Source: CALGDE01 sp964655355 (lineage in GTDB: Bacteria > Cyanobacteriota > Cyanobacteriia > CACIAM-69d). From it: a DNA stretch of 64,000 bases. The DNA lies in NCBI GenBank assembly GCA_964655355.1, contig CAZZMD010000004.1, forward strand, positions 62,001 through 126,000, read 5' to 3'. Both the position numbers and the translations under genes were made by a program. This document shows, piece by piece, positions 61,374 through 64,000 of this stretch. The notes beneath the pieces are model-generated. The model had not been told where the DNA came from. It saw only the letters and a program-made list of their open reading frames with translations, and ran no database searches. Position 1 is the stretch's first letter. Each line of letters opens with the position of its first letter.

Positions 61374-61553
61374 ATGACCCAAGTGGTTTTGGGTGAAAAC
61401 GAGGGTATTGAATCTGCCCTACGCCGTTTTAAGCGCCAGGTTTCTAAGGCGGGCATTTTGGCCGACGTGAAGTATCGTCGCTATTATGAGACCCCCATTG
61501 AAAAGCGGAAGCGCAAGGCTGCGGCTGCTCGTCGTAAGCGCCGTTACCGGTAG
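61374..61553 (+). CDS. rpsU: 30S ribosomal protein S21
   Basis: A 59-aa basic ribosomal protein of the small subunit, involved in initiation near the 3' end of 16S rRNA. The sequence is typical: TQVVLGENEGIESALRRFKR, then KAGILADVKYRRYYETP and a Lys/Arg/Ala-rich tail. AGGAG sits 8 nt before the ATG. It lies 236 nt after the GGDEF-EAL gene, so it probably has its own promoter, and is followed by two strong hairpins. Confidence 0.96.
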   Translation: MTQVVLGENEGIESALRRFKRQVSKAGILADVKYRRYYETPIEKRKRKAAAARRKRRYR

Positions 61554-61569
61554 AGATTTTCAGGCTTGG

Positions 61570-61612
61570 CGTCAGTTCTGACCATTGTGTTAATCGTGGT
61601 TCAGAATTGACG
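61570..61612 (+). terminator. Imperfect stem-loop directly after rpsU
   Basis: CGTCAGTTCTGACC (61570-61583) pairs with GGTTCAGAATTGACG (61598-61612) with one bulge and a G-U pair. It is 17 nt past the stop codon and may protect or end the rpsU message. Confidence 0.5.
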
Positions 61613-61713
61613 GTTGGATGCTAACCCCAGGAAAATTAGGGTTCGGGTGAGGGGAGGTGGTTTCACCCGGAAGTTTAGGTTCAACCTACGCCAAGCGCAT
61701 ATCAAGAGCATTA

Positions 61714-61757
61714 TTGCCCAGCGTCCGTGTTGTATTGACGGCGCTGGGCAATTGTTT
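61714..61757 (+). terminator. Strong intrinsic terminator downstream of rpsU
   Basis: TTGCCCAGCG (61714-61723) pairs with CGCTGGGCAA (61742-61751), extended inward by CCGT/ACGG across one bulge (61725-61741). A TTGTTTT tract follows. Confidence 0.88.
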
Positions 61758-61854
61758 TGGCATCTTGTACTGGCATATTGATTTGGCATCTTGTCCTGGA
61801 TCATTCTCGCTACACTGGGATTAAGTTCTGCGATGTTGCTTCCCCGCCGCCCCT

Positions 61855-63444
61855 GTGACCGTCCCTGACTCTGCCCCTGAGGATTTATCCCAGCGATCGC
61901 CCCAGTCCCCTGCCCCGACGGAGCCCCCTCAAGGGGAATGGGATGAATTGGATGAACTGTGGGAGTTAGATGATATTCCCCTGCGATCGCCCCAGGATTT
62001 GTCGGCGAGTTCAAACGTATCCGAGGCATCGGACGCAACAGCGATCGCCGATGGAAAGGGGGTTTTAGATCCCATCGTGGCGGAGCTGGCGGAACTTCAG
62101 ACCGAGGTAGCCTACAAGCGAGCGACCTATACCCTACGGGATTGGCTGGATAATTTGGATTTGACCCCTCGGGAGCGGCGCGGGTTGGAGGGGGAAATTG
62201 CTGGGGTGGGCGCTGTTCTGGAAAAGCTGGAGCAGGCAACGGTACAAATTGCCGCCTTTGGCATGGTGGGGCGGGGCAAGTCATCGGTGCTGAATGCATT
62301 GCTCGGCAAAGCCGTATTTACGACGGGGGCGCTGCATGGGGTTACCCAAACCTGCGATCGCGTGGTGTGGGAATTGGAGGGGGCGATCGCGGCGGCGGAA
62401 GCGGGTGGTATTGCTCGGGTGGAGCTGATCGATACGCCGGGGTTAGATGAGGTGAATGGGGCCGACCGGGGGTTGATCGCCACGCAAATTAGTCAACAGG
62501 CGGATTTGCTGCTGTTTGTGATTTCGGGGGATATGACCCAGTTGGAGTGGGAGGCGTTGTCTACGCTGCGCCAGGCGGGGAAGCCCATGGTGCTGGTGTT
62601 TAACAAGGTGGACCGATTCCCCGATGCCGATCGCCAGGCGGTCTATGAGACCCTGCGGGATCAACGGGTGCGATCGCTGATTTCCCCCGATGAAATTGTG
62701 ATGACGTCGGCGGCTCCGTTGGTGGCCCAGGCGATCCAGCGGGAGGACGGCGCCGTGGGCGTGACCTGGCAGCCGGGGGAGCCCCAGATCGACGAATTGC
62801 GCACCAAAATATTTGAGATTTTGCGCCGGGAAGGCAAGGCGTTGGTGGCGTTAAATTCGTTGCTCTATACCAATGCCACCCAGGAACAGGTGCTCGAGCG
62901 CAAACTCACCCGACGGGAGACGGCGGCGAATCGCATTATCTGGCGGGCGGCGATCGCCAAAAGTGTTGCCGTGGCCCTCAATCCGGTGACCCTTTTGGAC
63001 CTGTTGGGCAGTGCGGCGATCGATGCCACCGCCATCCTGTCCCTCTCCCAGCTCTATGGTCTGCCCCTAAGCAATCGAGGCGCAGTAGAACTCTTGCAAA
63101 AGATTGTGATTGCCCTTGGCGGCATCAGCGCCGGTGAAATGGCGGCCAATTTGGGCTTGAGTTCCCTCAAAGGGTTGCTCGGTATTTCGACCCTAGCCAC
63201 GGGCGGCGCAACGTTGCTCCCTTACCTATCCATCGCCGTCACCCAAGGGGCGATCGCCGGGGTATCGTCCTATGCGATCGGGCAGGTTGCGAAAGCCTAT
63301 TTTGCTAACGATGGTTCCTGGGGCGATAACGGTCCCCAGGCCCTGGTACAAACCATTCTGGCCAATTTGGACGAAGCCGCCCTCACCAAACGCATTGAAG
63401 GGGAATTACGGCAGCGATTATTGCGGTCCAAATCAGTTGGATGA
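61855..63444 (+). CDS. Ras-like GTPase with hydrophobic C-terminal domain (DUF697-like)
   Basis: A 529-aa membrane-associated GTP-binding protein with a GTG start. A ~75-residue acidic, low-complexity leader precedes a helical region and the G domain (~130-330): G1 G136-M-V-G-R-G-K142-S, G3 DTPG, G4 NKVD and G5 TSAA. After a linker, the C-terminal ~200 residues are hydrophobic with several likely membrane-inserting helices (VALNPVTLLDLLGSAAIDA, LLPYLSIAVTQGAIAGVSSYAIG), as in DUF697 GTPases. Cellular role unknown. The last 12 bp overlap the 3' end of the converging gene. The 5' region has no clear ribosome site. Confidence 0.82.
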   Translation: MTVPDSAPEDLSQRSPQSPAPTEPPQGEWDELDELWELDDIPLRSPQDLSASSNVSEASDATAIADGKGVLDPIVAELAELQTEVAYKRATYTLRDWLDNLDLTPRERRGLEGEIAGVGAVLEKLEQATVQIAAFGMVGRGKSSVLNALLGKAVFTTGALHGVTQTCDRVVWELEGAIAAAEAGGIARVELIDTPGLDEVNGADRGLIATQISQQADLLLFVISGDMTQLEWEALSTLRQAGKPMVLVFNKVDRFPDADRQAVYETLRDQRVRSLISPDEIVMTSAAPLVAQAIQREDGAVGVTWQPGEPQIDELRTKIFEILRREGKALVALNSLLYTNATQEQVLERKLTRRETAANRIIWRAAIAKSVAVALNPVTLLDLLGSAAIDATAILSLSQLYGLPLSNRGAVELLQKIVIALGGISAGEMAANLGLSSLKGLLGISTLATGGATLLPYLSIAVTQGAIAGVSSYAIGQVAKAYFANDGSWGDNGPQALVQTILANLDEAALTKRIEGELRQRLLRSKSVG

Positions 63445-63999
63445 CGCCCTAGCGGATAAGGGGGCGATCGCCGACTCACTCAAGTTCAAATTCAATCCAA
63501 CAGCCTGGGGGGACACCTCCTGGGGCATCACCGCCATCCCAATCAACACCGCGCCCATCACGGCCATCATGGCGTTTTCCACAAAACTCACGATCCCTAA
63601 TGGTGCTTTGGAGTTGCCCCCAATACAGGCACAGGTCAACTCCTTTTTATCGAGATACACCGCCTTTACGACCGATGCGCCACCGCTGAGCCCCACGGCT
63701 AACGATCCAATACCTGTGGCGAGGGGAGCGATCCCAGACAAAAATCCCAGGGCGATCGCCAACTCTAAAAATGGATAAGCCTTGCCATATTGCTTGACTC
63801 GTCGGGTCACTAAATCGTAATTGGCAAAACTTTTCGCAAAACCGTTCAAATCCATCAGCTTTAACGACGCCAACATCCCCAACGACAGCCCCATAAATCC
63901 GGTCATCCCAAGGGACGTAGCCAAGGTCATCAACCCGGCTGCCGAAAATAGGGCAATCACCGGTGTATAGGATGACTGGGTCTTGGCGGCGACGGGCAT
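63433..63999 (-). CDS. MauE/DoxX-like redox-associated membrane protein (may extend past window)
   Basis: A 188-aa polytopic membrane protein. Four hydrophobic helices are visible (~12-35, ~40-52, ~73-95, ~145-165). Between helices 3 and 4 a short segment, DKKELTCACIGGNSKAPLG, has a Cys-x-Cys typical of MauE/DoxX-type proteins that pass disulfide or redox equivalents in the membrane; the family call is from recalled resemblance. The ATG at 63999 is one base from the window edge, so the ribosome site cannot be checked and the true start may lie outside. The C-terminal part overlaps the converging GTPase gene by 12 bp. Substrate and partner are unknown. Confidence 0.6.
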   Translation of the reverse strand: MPVAAKTQSSYTPVIALFSAAGLMTLATSLGMTGFMGLSLGMLASLKLMDLNGFAKSFANYDLVTRRVKQYGKAYPFLELAIALGFLSGIAPLATGIGSLAVGLSGGASVVKAVYLDKKELTCACIGGNSKAPLGIVSFVENAMMAVMGAVLIGMAVMPQEVSPQAVGLNLNLSESAIAPLSARASSN

Positions 64000-64000
64000 C

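Larger units (their letters stand above)
61554..61854. other. 301-bp intergenic region holding two hairpins
   Basis: Between rpsU and the GTPase gene. The first half carries an imperfect stem-loop (61570-61612), the second a long terminator (61714-61757). A doubled TTTGGCATCTTGT lies just after (61755-61794). No other gene is seen. Confidence 0.55.

Noticed and set aside
61601..62299. 232-codon open frame on the minus strand
   Set aside because: Antisense to the rpsU terminator and the GTPase N-terminus; Pro/Arg-rich shadow.
1..64000. Dense GCGATCGC palindromes across the window
   Set aside because: This is the well-known HIP1 octamer of many cyanobacteria; useful as a lineage marker, not a new signal.

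Overview
The window is a stretch of cyanobacterial chromosome. The palindromic octamer GCGATCGC (HIP1) recurs throughout. The gene content also fits: the nitrogen regulator ntcA, a Ftn2/ZipN-type division protein, MEP-pathway ispH, type 2 IPP isomerase, and several families largely restricted to cyanobacteria (DUF3084, DUF3598, DUF1574, HpsJ-like, TPS-CHAT proteins). The genus cannot be fixed from the sequence. I found no tRNA, rRNA, CRISPR array, transposase or prophage gene. About 40 protein genes are supported; the first is cut by the window edge and the last may be. Layout. 1-6.9 kb holds core metabolism and stress genes: the 3' end of sbcC, a compact PBP4-like carboxypeptidase, ispH, a 1-Cys peroxiredoxin, an EVE-domain protein, a zinc-ribbon/FHA protein and 6-phosphogluconolactonase. 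7.1-9.3 kb holds two tandem HpsJ-like membrane proteins behind a hairpin-rich leader. 9.3-13.7 kb holds a DUF4127 protein, a band-7/stomatin protein and a B12-binding radical SAM protein. 14.6-27.1 kb is the main accessory region: three tandem, same-strand CHAT (caspase-like) proteins. Two have an N-terminal filamentous-haemagglutinin (two-partner secretion) domain and the third has lost it. A histidine kinase of the same general type lies on each side. 27.5-37.6 kb holds a RuvC-like nuclease, a ClpB with a long acidic tail, a small unknown gene, aat, a CysQ-like phosphatase, icd and the ZipN/Ftn2 homologue. 38.2-46.7 kb holds a 1199-aa DUF1574/SGNH protein, a GAF-GAF-PAS adenylate cyclase and pyruvate kinase. 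47.2-57.3 kb holds DUF3598, DUF3084, the divergent pair ntcA/fabI, a Gly/Pro-rich membrane-anchored protein, murF, an AT-richer glycosyltransferase-like gene, panD and fni. 57.6-64 kb holds a three-PAS GGDEF-EAL protein, rpsU, a Ras-like GTPase and a MauE/DoxX-like membrane protein. Links between genes. Most genes are single transcription units with convergent neighbours, often separated by a hairpin terminator. Envelope functions recur (PBP4-like, MurF, FabI, ZipN, CHAT proteins, HpsJ-like). So does second-messenger and kinase signalling: cAMP synthesis, c-di-GMP turnover, two orphan histidine kinases and NtcA. Two signals stand out. One is the TPS-CHAT paralogue series with flanking kinases, a plausible but unproven exported caspase-like system. 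The other is a recurring pattern of short (11-16 bp) adjacent duplications with unrelated sequences, at almost twenty intergenic loci and at least two places inside or overlapping genes. This looks like one duplication process acting at many sites rather than one dispersed repeat family.
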